A stretch of 64,000 nt of DNA from contig NZ_JACBJI010000002.1 of NCBI RefSeq assembly GCF_013401995.1, positions 558,989 to 622,988 on the forward strand, in the 5' to 3' direction. The position numbers were made by a program, and so were the translations under genes. A model generated the notes under the pieces. That model made no database searches and was not told the DNA's origin. It worked only from the letters and a program-made list of their open reading frames with translations. This document shows positions 16,401 through 24,879 of the stretch, piece by piece. Within the stretch, counting starts at the first letter, position 1, and every line of letters begins with the position of its first letter. This DNA is from Flavobacterium agri. Its GTDB lineage: Bacteria; Bacteroidota; Bacteroidia; Flavobacteriales; Flavobacteriaceae.

Positions 16401-17012
16401 GTGAACCAGAAAGCGGGAGATAAAGATATTTCTACCGAAGAAAGAATTATGGAAGCAGCACGCGTTGTCTTTACACGAAAGGGCTTTGCCGCGACAAGAA
16501 CGCGCGACATTGCCGAAGAAGCCGGGATCAACCTTGCGTTGCTCAACTATTACTTCCGCAGCAAGGAAAAGCTTTTCGCACAGATCATGCAGGAAAAAGT
16601 GCAGCTCATGTTCGGTTTGGTTTTCCCGATCGTGACCGACGAAAGTCTTTCGATCGAACAAAAAATCGAAAAGATCGCCAACGGTTACATCGATTTGTTA
16701 TTGCAGAACCCCGATCTGCCCATATTTGTGTTGAGTGAAGTGAGAAACAATCCGGAGCGTTTCGCCCAGTCGCTTAACATAGCCGAAGTCATGGCAAGTT
16801 CTTCTTTGGTGAAGCAGCTGCAGGAAAGAAGGCCCGACATCCATCCGTATCAGCTCATGACAAGTATTATGGGAATGCTCGTGTTCCCGTTCGTGTCCAA
16901 GCCGATCCTTTTCCCGGGAAATGACGAGCAGACCGACGTGATGTTCGCCATGCTGATGGAAGAAAGAAAGAAGCTCATCCCGCAGTGGATTGACGCGGTG
17001 CTGAACTGCTAG
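16401..17012 (+). CDS. TetR/AcrR-family repressor of the exporter operon, about 203 aa
   Basis: Helix-turn-helix region at about residues 10-60: E-R-I-M-E-A-A-R-V-V-F, G-F-A-A-T-R-T-R-D-I-A-E-E-A-G-I-N, N-Y-Y-F-R-S-K-E-K-L-F, the TetR consensus. The C-terminal ligand domain has no family-specific motif. GTG 16401 is the best start: an upstream TTG (16386) lies within the -7 box, and the first ATG (16449) would cut helix 1. The mRNA is then almost leaderless. The paired palindromes before this gene and before tolC indicate that it represses itself and the exporter. The natural ligand is unknown. Confidence 0.88.
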   Translation: MNQKAGDKDISTEERIMEAARVVFTRKGFAATRTRDIAEEAGINLALLNYYFRSKEKLFAQIMQEKVQLMFGLVFPIVTDESLSIEQKIEKIANGYIDLLLQNPDLPIFVLSEVRNNPERFAQSLNIAEVMASSSLVKQLQERRPDIHPYQLMTSIMGMLVFPFVSKPILFPGNDEQTDVMFAMLMEERKKLIPQWIDAVLNC

Positions 17013-17023
17013 CACCTTTTTTT
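16997..17023 (+). terminator. terminator overlapping the end of tetR
   Basis: GGTGCT (16997-17002) and AGCACC (17011-17016) enclose the last codons of tetR and are followed by seven T. This separates tetR from tolC, which then needs its own promoter near the second operator. Confidence 0.6.
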
Positions 17024-17032
17024 GTCCTATCG

Positions 17033-17048
17033 TTAATCAAATGATTAA
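17033..17048. promoter_or_regulatory. second TetR operator, upstream of tolC
   Basis: TTAATCA-AA-TGATTAA has the same half-sites and spacing as 16337-16352. It lies 28 bp before the tolC ATG. No exact TAnnTTTG box could be placed around it. Confidence 0.65.
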
Positions 17049-17076
17049 AATGAATTATTAATTAAACTGTTTAAAA

Positions 17077-18327
17077 ATGAAAAAATGGATTTTTCTTTTA
17101 CTTCTCAACGTTTCGTTACTGGCAACCGCCCAAAACCTTACGTTGGACCAATGCCAAAAGGAAGCCGAGGCGAATTATCCGTTGAGCAAGAAACGCGAAC
17201 TGATCGCCAAAAGCGAATCGTATACGCTGTCGAACATATCCAAAGCGTATCTGCCTCAGTTCTCGTTCAACAGCCAAACGACGTACCAGTCCGATGTGGT
17301 CGAGTTTCCGGGTAGCATTCCGGGAGTCGACATGCCGACCCAGAACAAGGACCAATACAAGGCGTATATCCAGATGGATCAGGTGCTTCTCGACGGCGGC
17401 AACATCCGCAACCAAAAAGAGACCGAAAGGGCCAAACGAGACTTGGAACGCAAGACGCTCGAAGTCGAATTGTACACGTTGCGCGAACGCATCAACCAGT
17501 TGTATTTCGGGATTTTGGTAGGAGACGAGAAGATTCGCCAGAACGAACTCACGCTCGAAGACATCAAGATCGGCCTCAAAACGGTAAACGCGCAAATCGC
17601 CAACGGAACGTCTTTCCGCTCGAATGCCGACGTGTTGAAAGCCGAGGAACTCAAAGTACGTCAGGAGCAAACCAAGCTCAGGAGCAACCGCAAAGCCTAT
17701 CTGCAAATGCTCGGGCTTTTCGTGAACCGCGAACTTTCGCAGGATGTGATTTTGGAAAAACCGACGACTCCGTTGGCCGCTTTCGAAATCAACCGTCCCG
17801 AACTTTCGATGTACGCGTCCCACGACAAATTGCTCGAATTGGGCAAGAAGTCGATCACTACGGAAAACAAACCCAAAGTGAATCTGTTCGTGCAGGCCGG
17901 AGCCGGAAACCCTGCGTTGAATTTCCTTGAAGAAGGCTGGAATTCGTATTACTACGGCGGCATCAAGACGATCTGGTCATTCGGCGGGTTGTATACGACC
18001 AAAAAGAAAAAGCAGCTCATCGATCTGGACAAGATGACGCTTGAAGCCGATAAGGAAACCTTCCTTTTCAACATCGACCAAACAGTGAAGCAGCAGAATT
18101 CCGACATAGAGAAATACCAGCAATTGCTCGTTTCGGACGACGAAATCGTCAAACTGCGCAACAACGTCAAGAAAGCGTCGGCCGCACAGCTCGAAAACGG
18201 TGTGATCACATCGAGCGATTACCTCAAGGAAGTCAACAACGAGAACGAATCGCGTCAGGACAAAGCCGTCCACGAAATGGAATTGCTGCTCGCCCAATAC
18301 AACCAGAAAACGACCACCGGAAACTAA
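17077..18327 (+). CDS. TolC-family outer-membrane efflux protein, 416 aa
   Basis: Signal peptide MKKWIFLLLLNVSLLATAQ, then long helical repeats rich in Gln, Lys and Glu with two OEP-type halves. L-T-L-D-Q-C-Q-K-E-A at the mature N-terminus is typical of Bacteroidota TolC proteins. It forms the outer-membrane channel of the tripartite exporter encoded by the following four genes. Length matches the family. It is the first gene of the operon after the second operator; the HlyD gene follows after 40 bases. Confidence 0.92.
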   Translation: MKKWIFLLLLNVSLLATAQNLTLDQCQKEAEANYPLSKKRELIAKSESYTLSNISKAYLPQFSFNSQTTYQSDVVEFPGSIPGVDMPTQNKDQYKAYIQMDQVLLDGGNIRNQKETERAKRDLERKTLEVELYTLRERINQLYFGILVGDEKIRQNELTLEDIKIGLKTVNAQIANGTSFRSNADVLKAEELKVRQEQTKLRSNRKAYLQMLGLFVNRELSQDVILEKPTTPLAAFEINRPELSMYASHDKLLELGKKSITTENKPKVNLFVQAGAGNPALNFLEEGWNSYYYGGIKTIWSFGGLYTTKKKKQLIDLDKMTLEADKETFLFNIDQTVKQQNSDIEKYQQLLVSDDEIVKLRNNVKKASAAQLENGVITSSDYLKEVNNENESRQDKAVHEMELLLAQYNQKTTTGN

Positions 18328-18367
18328 TCCGAATCAACATCTCACATTTCACATAAAACAGTTCACA

Positions 18368-19267
18368 ATGAAATCATTCATCAAAAAAATCACGATTTTC
18401 CTTTCGCTTGCCGTTATCGGATGCAACAACAACGACAACGAATTTGACGCCACCGGAACATTTGAAGCCGTCGAAACCATCGTCTCGGCCGACGCAAACG
18501 GACCGATCAAACAATTCAAAATAGACGAAGGCCAGATTTTGGAAGCCGGACAAACCGTCGGTTACATCGATACGATGCAGCTTTATCTGAAGAAAAAACA
18601 GCTTGAAGCCCAAATCAAGACGGTGCTTTCCAAAAAACCGCAAATCGCCGTCGAAGTCGCGTCTTTGCAAGAAGAATTGCTGCAGGCCAAACGCGACAGG
18701 AACCGCATCGCGAACTTGGTAAAAGCCGACGCCGCGACTCAGAAACAACTCGACGACGCGACTTCATACATCGAAATCGTACGAAAGAAAATCACGGCCC
18801 AACAAACATCTTTAGGCAATACGTCGGCGAGTTTGAGCGACGAAGCACGATCGTTGGTGGTACAGATCGAGCAGATCAACGATCAGTTGTCGCGTTCCAA
18901 AATCGTCAACGAGACCAAAGGCAGCGTGATCGTGAAATATGCCGAGGAAAACGAGATCACGTCGGTCGGGAAACCGCTTTATAAAATCGCCGATTTGAGT
19001 TACATCACGCTCCGCGCCTACGTTTCGGGCGACCAGTTCGCACAGTTGAAACTTGGGCAGAAAGTCAAGGTTTTCACCGATGTAGACGCGAACGGCTACA
19101 AACAGACCGAAGGCGTCGTCGAGTGGATCTCGGACAAAGCCGAATTCACGCCCAAGACCATCCAAACCAAAGACGAGCGCTCGAATCTGGTATACGCGAT
19201 CAAAGTGAAAGTGAAAAACGACGGACTGTTAAAAATCGGGATGTATGGCGAGCTTAAATTCAACTGA
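18368..19267 (+). CDS. HlyD/YbhG-like membrane-fusion lipoprotein, 299 aa
   Basis: The N-terminus ends in a lipobox-like L-A-V-I-G-C at about residues 16-21, so the protein is probably lipid-anchored in the inner membrane. A half lipoyl motif (V-S-A-D-A-N-G-P-I-K-Q-F-K-I-D-E-G-Q) is followed by a long coiled coil (about 70-185), the second lipoyl half and a beta-barrel. This is the periplasmic adaptor between the TolC protein and the ABC permeases. The 3' end overlaps the next gene by 23 bases. Confidence 0.9.
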   Translation: MKSFIKKITIFLSLAVIGCNNNDNEFDATGTFEAVETIVSADANGPIKQFKIDEGQILEAGQTVGYIDTMQLYLKKKQLEAQIKTVLSKKPQIAVEVASLQEELLQAKRDRNRIANLVKADAATQKQLDDATSYIEIVRKKITAQQTSLGNTSASLSDEARSLVVQIEQINDQLSRSKIVNETKGSVIVKYAEENEITSVGKPLYKIADLSYITLRAYVSGDQFAQLKLGQKVKVFTDVDANGYKQTEGVVEWISDKAEFTPKTIQTKDERSNLVYAIKVKVKNDGLLKIGMYGELKFN

Positions 19268-20189
19268 ACAGCAACGCGGGATTTCTGTTTCCGTGCAGAA
19301 TCTCACGAAAACCTATGGCAAGAACAAGGAAGTTTTGGCTGTGGACTCAGTGAGCTTTGAGGTCAAGAAAGGTGAGCTTTTCGGATTGATAGGACCCGAT
19401 GGGGCAGGCAAGACGAGTATCTTCCGCATGCTCACGACGCTGCTGTTCCCAGATTCGGGCTCGGCAACGGTAGACGGATTCGACATCGTCAAAGACTACC
19501 GCCAAATCCGTAATACGGTCGGCTACATGCCCGGACGGTTCTCGCTTTACCAGGACTTGACGATAGCCGAAAACCTGCATTTTTTCGCGACGCTTTTCGG
19601 AACGACGGTCGAAGAAAATTATCATTTGATCAAAGACATTTACGTGCAGATCGAAAAGTTCAAGACCAGACGCGCCGGGAAATTATCGGGCGGAATGAAA
19701 CAGAAACTCGCGTTGTGTTGCGCGCTGATCCACAAACCGACCGTCTTGTTTCTCGATGAACCGACAACAGGAGTCGATCCGGTTTCCCGAAAGGAATTCT
19801 GGGAAATGCTCAAACGGTTGAAAGAGCAGGAGATTTCGATCGTCGTTTCTACGCCTTATATGGACGAAGCCACGATGTGCGACCGCATCGCGCTGATCCA
19901 AGGCGGAAAAATCCTGTCGCTCGACACGCCAGACAACATCATCGGAGCGTATCCCGACACACTTTTCGCGGTTCGGTCAAACAATATGTACGACTTGCTC
20001 AGGACGCTTCCGCAGTACGAAAACATCAAAGCGCATTATGCTTTCGGGGAATTCGCGCACGTGTCGTTCAAGTCCGGAAACGCATCCGACCTTGAGAAAT
20101 TCCTGAAACAGAAAGGTTTGTCGGGAATCGAGACGAAAACCGTCGTGCCGAACATCGAGGACGCCTTCATCAAAATGCTGCAATCATGA
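19245..20189 (+). CDS. ABC transporter ATP-binding protein 1 (YbhF N-half-like), 314 aa
   Basis: Walker A is G-P-D-G-A-G-K-T-S (about residues 49-57), with Pro-Asp in place of the more common Pro-Asn. The signature is L-S-G-G-M-K-Q-K (about 145-152), Walker B is V-L-F-L-D-E-P, and the switch region is an S-T-P-Y-M-D-E-A motif instead of the usual T-H-x-M-D-E-A. A C-terminal extension of about 90 aa follows. It corresponds to the first half of YbhF/RbbA-type double ATPases, here a separate gene. The start overlaps the HlyD gene; the stop overlaps the next start (ATGA). Confidence 0.9.
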   Translation: MASLNSTEQQRGISVSVQNLTKTYGKNKEVLAVDSVSFEVKKGELFGLIGPDGAGKTSIFRMLTTLLFPDSGSATVDGFDIVKDYRQIRNTVGYMPGRFSLYQDLTIAENLHFFATLFGTTVEENYHLIKDIYVQIEKFKTRRAGKLSGGMKQKLALCCALIHKPTVLFLDEPTTGVDPVSRKEFWEMLKRLKEQEISIVVSTPYMDEATMCDRIALIQGGKILSLDTPDNIIGAYPDTLFAVRSNNMYDLLRTLPQYENIKAHYAFGEFAHVSFKSGNASDLEKFLKQKGLSGIETKTVVPNIEDAFIKMLQS

Positions 20190-20929
20190 AAGAAATAGTC
20201 ATACAAACCGAAAAACTGAGCAAGATCTTCGGTGATTTCCATGCGGTGGACGGAATCTCGTTCGAAGTCTACAAAGGCGAGATTTTCGGATTCCTCGGCG
20301 CGAACGGGGCAGGCAAGACCACGGCCATGAGAATGCTGTGCGGATTGTCGCACCCGACCTCGGGAAAGGCCATGGTCGCGGGTTTCGACGTGTTCAAACA
20401 GACCGAGAAAATTAAGAAGAACATCGGTTACATGAGCCAGAAATTCTCGCTTTACGACGACTTGACGATTTTGGAAAATCTCGAATTGTTCGGCGGAATC
20501 TATGGCATGTCGCGCAAGGAAATCCGTGAGAAAAGCCAATCGCTCATCGAAAAATTAGGATTGGAAAACGAGTCGAAAAAGCTCGTCGGTTCGCTTCCGC
20601 TAGGATGGAAACAAAAGCTCGCGTTCTCGGTCTCGATTTTCCACGAACCCAAAATCGTGTTTCTCGACGAACCGACCGGAGGCGTCGATCCCGTGACGCG
20701 CCGTCAGTTCTGGGATCTGATCTATGACGCGGCCCATCGCGGCATCACGGTTTTCGTAACCACGCATTACATGGACGAAGCCGAATATTGCAACCGCATC
20801 TCGATGATGGTCGACGGCCGCATCGAAGCGCTGGGTTCGCCATCGGAACTCAAAGCCCAATTCCACACAGACAACATGGACGAAGTATTCTATCAACTGG
20901 CGCGAGCCGCAAAACGTTCGGACTCATGA
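20186..20929 (+). CDS. ABC transporter ATP-binding protein 2 (YbhF C-half-like), 247 aa
   Basis: Walker A G-A-N-G-A-G-K-T-T, Walker B I-V-F-L-D-E-P-T-G-G-V-D-P and the switch T-H-Y-M-D-E-A-E are intact. The ABC signature is changed to L-P-L-G-W-K-Q-K, as in the second half of YbhF-like proteins, which suggests an asymmetric heterodimer with ATP-binding protein 1. Coupled at both ends by ATGA overlaps. Confidence 0.92.
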   Translation: MKEIVIQTEKLSKIFGDFHAVDGISFEVYKGEIFGFLGANGAGKTTAMRMLCGLSHPTSGKAMVAGFDVFKQTEKIKKNIGYMSQKFSLYDDLTILENLELFGGIYGMSRKEIREKSQSLIEKLGLENESKKLVGSLPLGWKQKLAFSVSIFHEPKIVFLDEPTGGVDPVTRRQFWDLIYDAAHRGITVFVTTHYMDEAEYCNRISMMVDGRIEALGSPSELKAQFHTDNMDEVFYQLARAAKRSDS

Positions 20930-22032
20930 AACAGTTTTTTGTATTCGTGCGCAAGGAATTCTATCACGTTTTCCGCGACAAGCGTACGTTGTTCATCCTT
21001 TTCGGCATGCCCGTCGTACAGGTTTTATTGTTCGGATTCGCATTGACGAACGAAGTCAAGGATTCACCCGTAATCGTCGTCGACAACGCAAAGGACGAGG
21101 CTTCGCAGGCTATCATCGGCAAAATGTACGCGAGCCATTATTTCGATATCGAGAAAGCGCCGTTGTCACATAATGAGATTTTGGAGAATTTCCGCGACGG
21201 CAAAATCAAGGCCGCGATTATTTTCCCTGCGAATTTCAACGCCGATCTATCACACACGAACAAAGCGCAAATCCAGGTGATTACAGACGCTTCCGACCCG
21301 AATACGGCAACGACGGTACTCAACTATGCGACTTCGGTCATCAAATCGTATCAGGAAGAACTCGCGCAAAATACCAGGATTCCGTATCGGATTTCGACCG
21401 AAGTGCGCAACATTTTCAATCCGCAATTGAAGAGCGAGCACAATTTCGTGCCTGGCGTCATGGCGATGGTGTTGATGTTGATCTGTGTGATGATGACCGC
21501 GATTTCGATCGTTCGTGAAAAGGAATTCGGCACCATGGAAATCCTTTTGGTGTCGCCGTTCAAACCGATTTTGGTGGTTTTTGCGAAGCTGTTTCCGTAC
21601 TTGACCTTATCTATGGTGAACCTTGTGACGATTTTACTGATGAGTGTTTTCGTACTCGGTCTTCCGATCAAAGGCAGCATTTTGTTGCTTGTGCTTTTGA
21701 GCATGTTGTTCATGGTTTGCTGTCTCAGTTTGGGATTGCTGATCTCGAACATCGCCAAATCGCAACAGGTAGCCATGCTGATTTCGTTGGTCGGGATGCT
21801 TATGCCGACGATGATTTTCAGCGGATTCATGTTCCCGATCGAAAACATGCCGACGTTGTTGCAGGTGATTTCTAACATCGTGCCGTCCAAATGGTATTAC
21901 ACGATCGTGAAATTCGTGATGATAAAAGGCCTTGGATTCTCCTCGATCTGGAAAGAAGCCTTGATCCTCGCGGGCATGACTTGTGTGCTGTTCTTCGTCG
22001 CGCTCAAGAAATTCAAGATCCGTCTCGAGTAA
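20926..22032 (+). CDS. ABC-2 type permease (YbhS/YbhR-like), 368 aa
   Basis: ATG 20926 overlaps the stop of the ATPase gene; an upstream in-frame start at 20788 would run inside it. One N-terminal helix (about 15-40), a large periplasmic domain (about 40-170), then five C-terminal helices with the I-V-R-E-K-E-F-G-T-M-E loop, typical of ABC-2 exporters. It pairs with the next permease. Confidence 0.9.
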   Translation: MKQFFVFVRKEFYHVFRDKRTLFILFGMPVVQVLLFGFALTNEVKDSPVIVVDNAKDEASQAIIGKMYASHYFDIEKAPLSHNEILENFRDGKIKAAIIFPANFNADLSHTNKAQIQVITDASDPNTATTVLNYATSVIKSYQEELAQNTRIPYRISTEVRNIFNPQLKSEHNFVPGVMAMVLMLICVMMTAISIVREKEFGTMEILLVSPFKPILVVFAKLFPYLTLSMVNLVTILLMSVFVLGLPIKGSILLLVLLSMLFMVCCLSLGLLISNIAKSQQVAMLISLVGMLMPTMIFSGFMFPIENMPTLLQVISNIVPSKWYYTIVKFVMIKGLGFSSIWKEALILAGMTCVLFFVALKKFKIRLE

Positions 22033-22076
22033 TCTGATGATCCGCGAATCTGTAAATCTGTAAACCTGAAATCATC

Positions 22077-23192
22077 ATGAAAACAATACTATTCCTCATA
22101 CAAAAAGAATTCCGCCAGATTTTCCGCGACAAAGCGATTTTGGTGATCACGTTCGTCGTGCCTACGATACAATTCCTGTTGTTGCCGTTTGCCGCGAACT
22201 ACGAAGTCAAGAACGTCAATCTTTCGGTAGTCGACCACGATCGTTCGGACATGTCGCAAGAACTGATTTCCAAAGTCACGGGTTCGGGTTATTTCAAGCT
22301 CGTGAGCTACGACGAAAGCTACGATCAGGCGTATAAAAACATAGAAAGCGATGCCTCGGATGTTGTGCTTGAAATCCCGAAAGGCTTCGAAAAGAACCTC
22401 ATAAAAGAAGATCACGAAGAGCTTTTCGTAGCCGTAAACGCGATCAACGGCAGCAAAGCCGGATTGGGTTCGAGTTACCTGTTGCAGATCATTTCGAACT
22501 ATAACAACGATATCCGTGTGGAAACGGGCTCGTCTTCGGGCAACGTCGCACCTCAGATCGATGTCGCTTCGTCGAATTGGTTCAACATCCACATGAACTA
22601 CAAGCTGTATTTCGTTCCTGGAATCCTCGCGCTTCTGGTGACGCTCGTCGGCGGATTCCAGACGGCGCTTAACATCGTCAAGGAAAAGGAAATCGGCACG
22701 ATCGAGCAGATCAACGTGACGCCGATCAAAAAACACCATTTCATCATCGCGAAACTGTTGCCGTTTTGGGTGTTGGCCAACGTGGTCTTTACCGTCGGAT
22801 TGTTTTTGGCGTGGCTCGTTTACGGGATTACTTCGGAAGGCAATGTGTTCGTGATGTATACGTTCATCGCATTGTACCTTTTCGTGGCGTTAGGCTTCGG
22901 ATTACTCGTTTCCACATTTTGCGAAACCCAGCAACAAGCAATGCTTATCATGTTCTTTTTCATGCTCATTTTCATTCTTCTCGGAGGATTGTTCACACCG
23001 ATTGACAGCATGCCGGCCTGGGCGAAAACCGTTTCCCGATTCAACCCGATGCGTTATCTGGTTGAGGTGATGCGGATGGTGATGCTCAAAGGAAGCAGTC
23101 TGCATAACATTTTGCCGCATTTTGCAATTGTACTCGGTTTGGGGATTTTCCTTAACGGTTGGGCGGTTCTTAATTATCGTAAGACGAATTAA
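22077..23192 (+). CDS. ABC-2 type permease (second), 371 aa
   Basis: Same topology as the previous permease: N-terminal helix, periplasmic domain, five C-terminal helices and the cytoplasmic loop I-V-K-E-K-E-I-G-T-I-E-Q. Together the two permeases and two ATPases form a heteromeric exporter resembling E. coli YbhFSR, which exports cations and drugs. The cargo here is unknown. It is the last gene of the operon. Confidence 0.9.
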   Translation: MKTILFLIQKEFRQIFRDKAILVITFVVPTIQFLLLPFAANYEVKNVNLSVVDHDRSDMSQELISKVTGSGYFKLVSYDESYDQAYKNIESDASDVVLEIPKGFEKNLIKEDHEELFVAVNAINGSKAGLGSSYLLQIISNYNNDIRVETGSSSGNVAPQIDVASSNWFNIHMNYKLYFVPGILALLVTLVGGFQTALNIVKEKEIGTIEQINVTPIKKHHFIIAKLLPFWVLANVVFTVGLFLAWLVYGITSEGNVFVMYTFIALYLFVALGFGLLVSTFCETQQQAMLIMFFFMLIFILLGGLFTPIDSMPAWAKTVSRFNPMRYLVEVMRMVMLKGSSLHNILPHFAIVLGLGIFLNGWAVLNYRKTN

Positions 23193-23202
23193 AACTTTGG
23201 TT

Positions 23203-23745
23203 TTTTTGTTTCTGCGCAAGCTTCGCTTGCTGGAAGGTTTCGCTTGCCAGTGAGGCTTTCTTTTGTCTGGCAACAAAAGAAACAAAAATGCCTTTGGCGC
23301 GACCGCGAAGGCGACCTGACAGCCACACGGTTTGGAAGCGAAAAGAACTCGCTGCGCTCAAACAGCTTTTCGCTTTTTCCAAACCATCGTGGCGTCAGAT
23401 GCCCGCCTGCGCGCTCATGGCGCTGGGATTCGGAAGCGCTTATTGGCATTTTCCATCGCTGCGCTTTGGAAAATGCGTCTCCGAAAGAACGGTTTGTGTT
23501 TTTGGAAAGTATTTCCTTTGAAGAACGTTTGATTTCGACGAAGGAGAAATCTGGAAGCACTTCCGTCAAAGACATACAACAGACTTTCTTAGAAGGATTT
23601 TTGGCGCAGCTTGCAAGCCGAAAATAAAATAAAAACTTCCTATTAGTCGATTTTGTGCGACGCTCCGCCTTTTTGTTTCTTTTGCGGCGAAGCAAAAGAA
23701 AGCCCCACCGGCAGGTGAAGCAAAAAGTGAAAGCGCAGCTTTCAC
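23203..23745. repeat. hairpin-rich non-coding repeat block
   Basis: The block is bounded by two related palindromes in opposite orientation: TTTCTTTTGT/ACAAAAGAAA (23257-23282) and TTTCTTTTGC/GCAAAAGAAA (23676-23701). Each is followed (one per strand) by CAAAAA and preceded by GGCTT. Inside are GGTTTGGAA...TTCCAAACC with GCGAAAAG/CTTTTCGC (about 23329-23386) and GCATTTTCCA/TGGAAAATGC (about 23451-23481), both with TCGCTGCGCT in the loop. Open frames exist on both strands but have no protein character. It looks like a dispersed REP-like element. Confidence 0.6.
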
Positions 23746-23786
23746 GAAATAAACTCAATGATAAAAATCTAAAAAATAATAACATC

Positions 23787-23867
23787 ATGACAATCATTAT
23801 ATCAATCCTAATCCTCAAAATCATCCATATTTTCAAGAAGAAATACATTAAACCACGCCAGAATTGA
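23787..23867 (+). CDS. possible 26-aa membrane peptide
   Basis: ATG 23787 starts MTIIISILILKIIHIFKKKY, a hydrophobic stretch followed by a basic tail ending KPRQN. A single short membrane helix with cytoplasmic positive charges is plausible, but nothing else supports translation. Confidence 0.2.
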   Translation: MTIIISILILKIIHIFKKKYIKPRQN

Positions 23868-23892
23868 TACAAAAGGCAAAAAGTTGCGTCTT

Positions 23893-24830
23893 ATGAAGCA
23901 TCATCAATCATCAATCGACACAATGCAAATCAAAAGACAATCTCATTTCAAAGATGAGAAACAAGACGTGGCCTATTTCGAAGATTGGGTAAAACGCCTC
24001 GAGCATGCCAACAAAAGACGATACGGCCGGCATGTCGTGCGTACGACTTTAGGAAAAACACACGTTTGGTCTTGGAGCACTTGCGAAAACCCATCCGAAA
24101 CGTTGGTCATTTTTCCCGGCGCACGAACCACTTGCTTGTTTTGGGATTTCGACAAAAACCTCGACCATCTCAAAGTCGATCTTAAAATTTATATGGTCGA
24201 GACCAACGGCCTTCCGAATCTCAGCGACGGTTTCACACCCGACATCAAGTCGCTCGATTACGGACGTTGGGCCGCCCAGGTTTTGGAAGGTTTAGAAATA
24301 GAAAAAGCTTTTGTGGCCGGTGCGTCGTTCGGTGGTTTGGTGTGCATGAACTCGCGATCACGAATCCCGAAAAGGTAAAAGCTGCATTCCTGTTCAATCC
24401 GGGTTGTCTGCAGCCGTTTTCGATGTCGGTCAAAAACCTGTTTGCGAATCTGCTTCCCATAGTGAGTCCGACGAGTAAGAATGTGCGACGGTTTCTCGAC
24501 ACGGCCATTTTCTCGAAACCCGATCACGGTTTGTCGCCATTGGCCGAGGAACTTCTCATCGACTACGAAGTCTTTGCGCTCAAACGATACAACGACCGAT
24601 CCCAGAAGCCGTATTTCATGGCTAATGAACTCGACGATGTGAGCGTTGCAACTTATTTGCTTTTGGGTGATTCCGATTTGCTTTTCCCTGCCGATAAATC
24701 GATCCGGAATGCTCGAATCCACTTGAAAAGCCTTTGCGAAACCAAAGTTTTTGCGAATGTCGGCCACGGAATCGAAACCTATGCTGAAGCGATGGTTTAT
24801 TTGGGTGAGAAAATCCGGTCATTTGATTAG
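23893..24830 (+). pseudogene. alpha/beta hydrolase with a single-base frameshift
   Basis: The first part (from ATG 23893 or 23923) carries the hydrolase fold with P-G-A-R-T-T (oxyanion region) and the nucleophile elbow G-A-S-F-G-G. The frame ends at 24378. The second part resumes one base out of frame with L-A-I-T-N-P-E-K-V-K-A, then a cap region and the catalytic G-D-S-D and G-H-G-I motifs, to 24830. The shift lies at about 24348-24351 (ATGAACTCGCG, where one extra base would restore the frame). Either a recent inactivation or a sequencing error. The intact product would be about 312 aa. Confidence 0.75.
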
Positions 24831-24879
24831 TTTTCCTGAGCTTCAAGCCGTAAATTTATAGCAATCAAACACGCTTGCC

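Noticed and set aside
23189..23872. 227-aa minus-strand and 127-aa plus-strand frames in the hairpin block
   Set aside because: Both strands are open because of repeat composition; no motifs or start signals.
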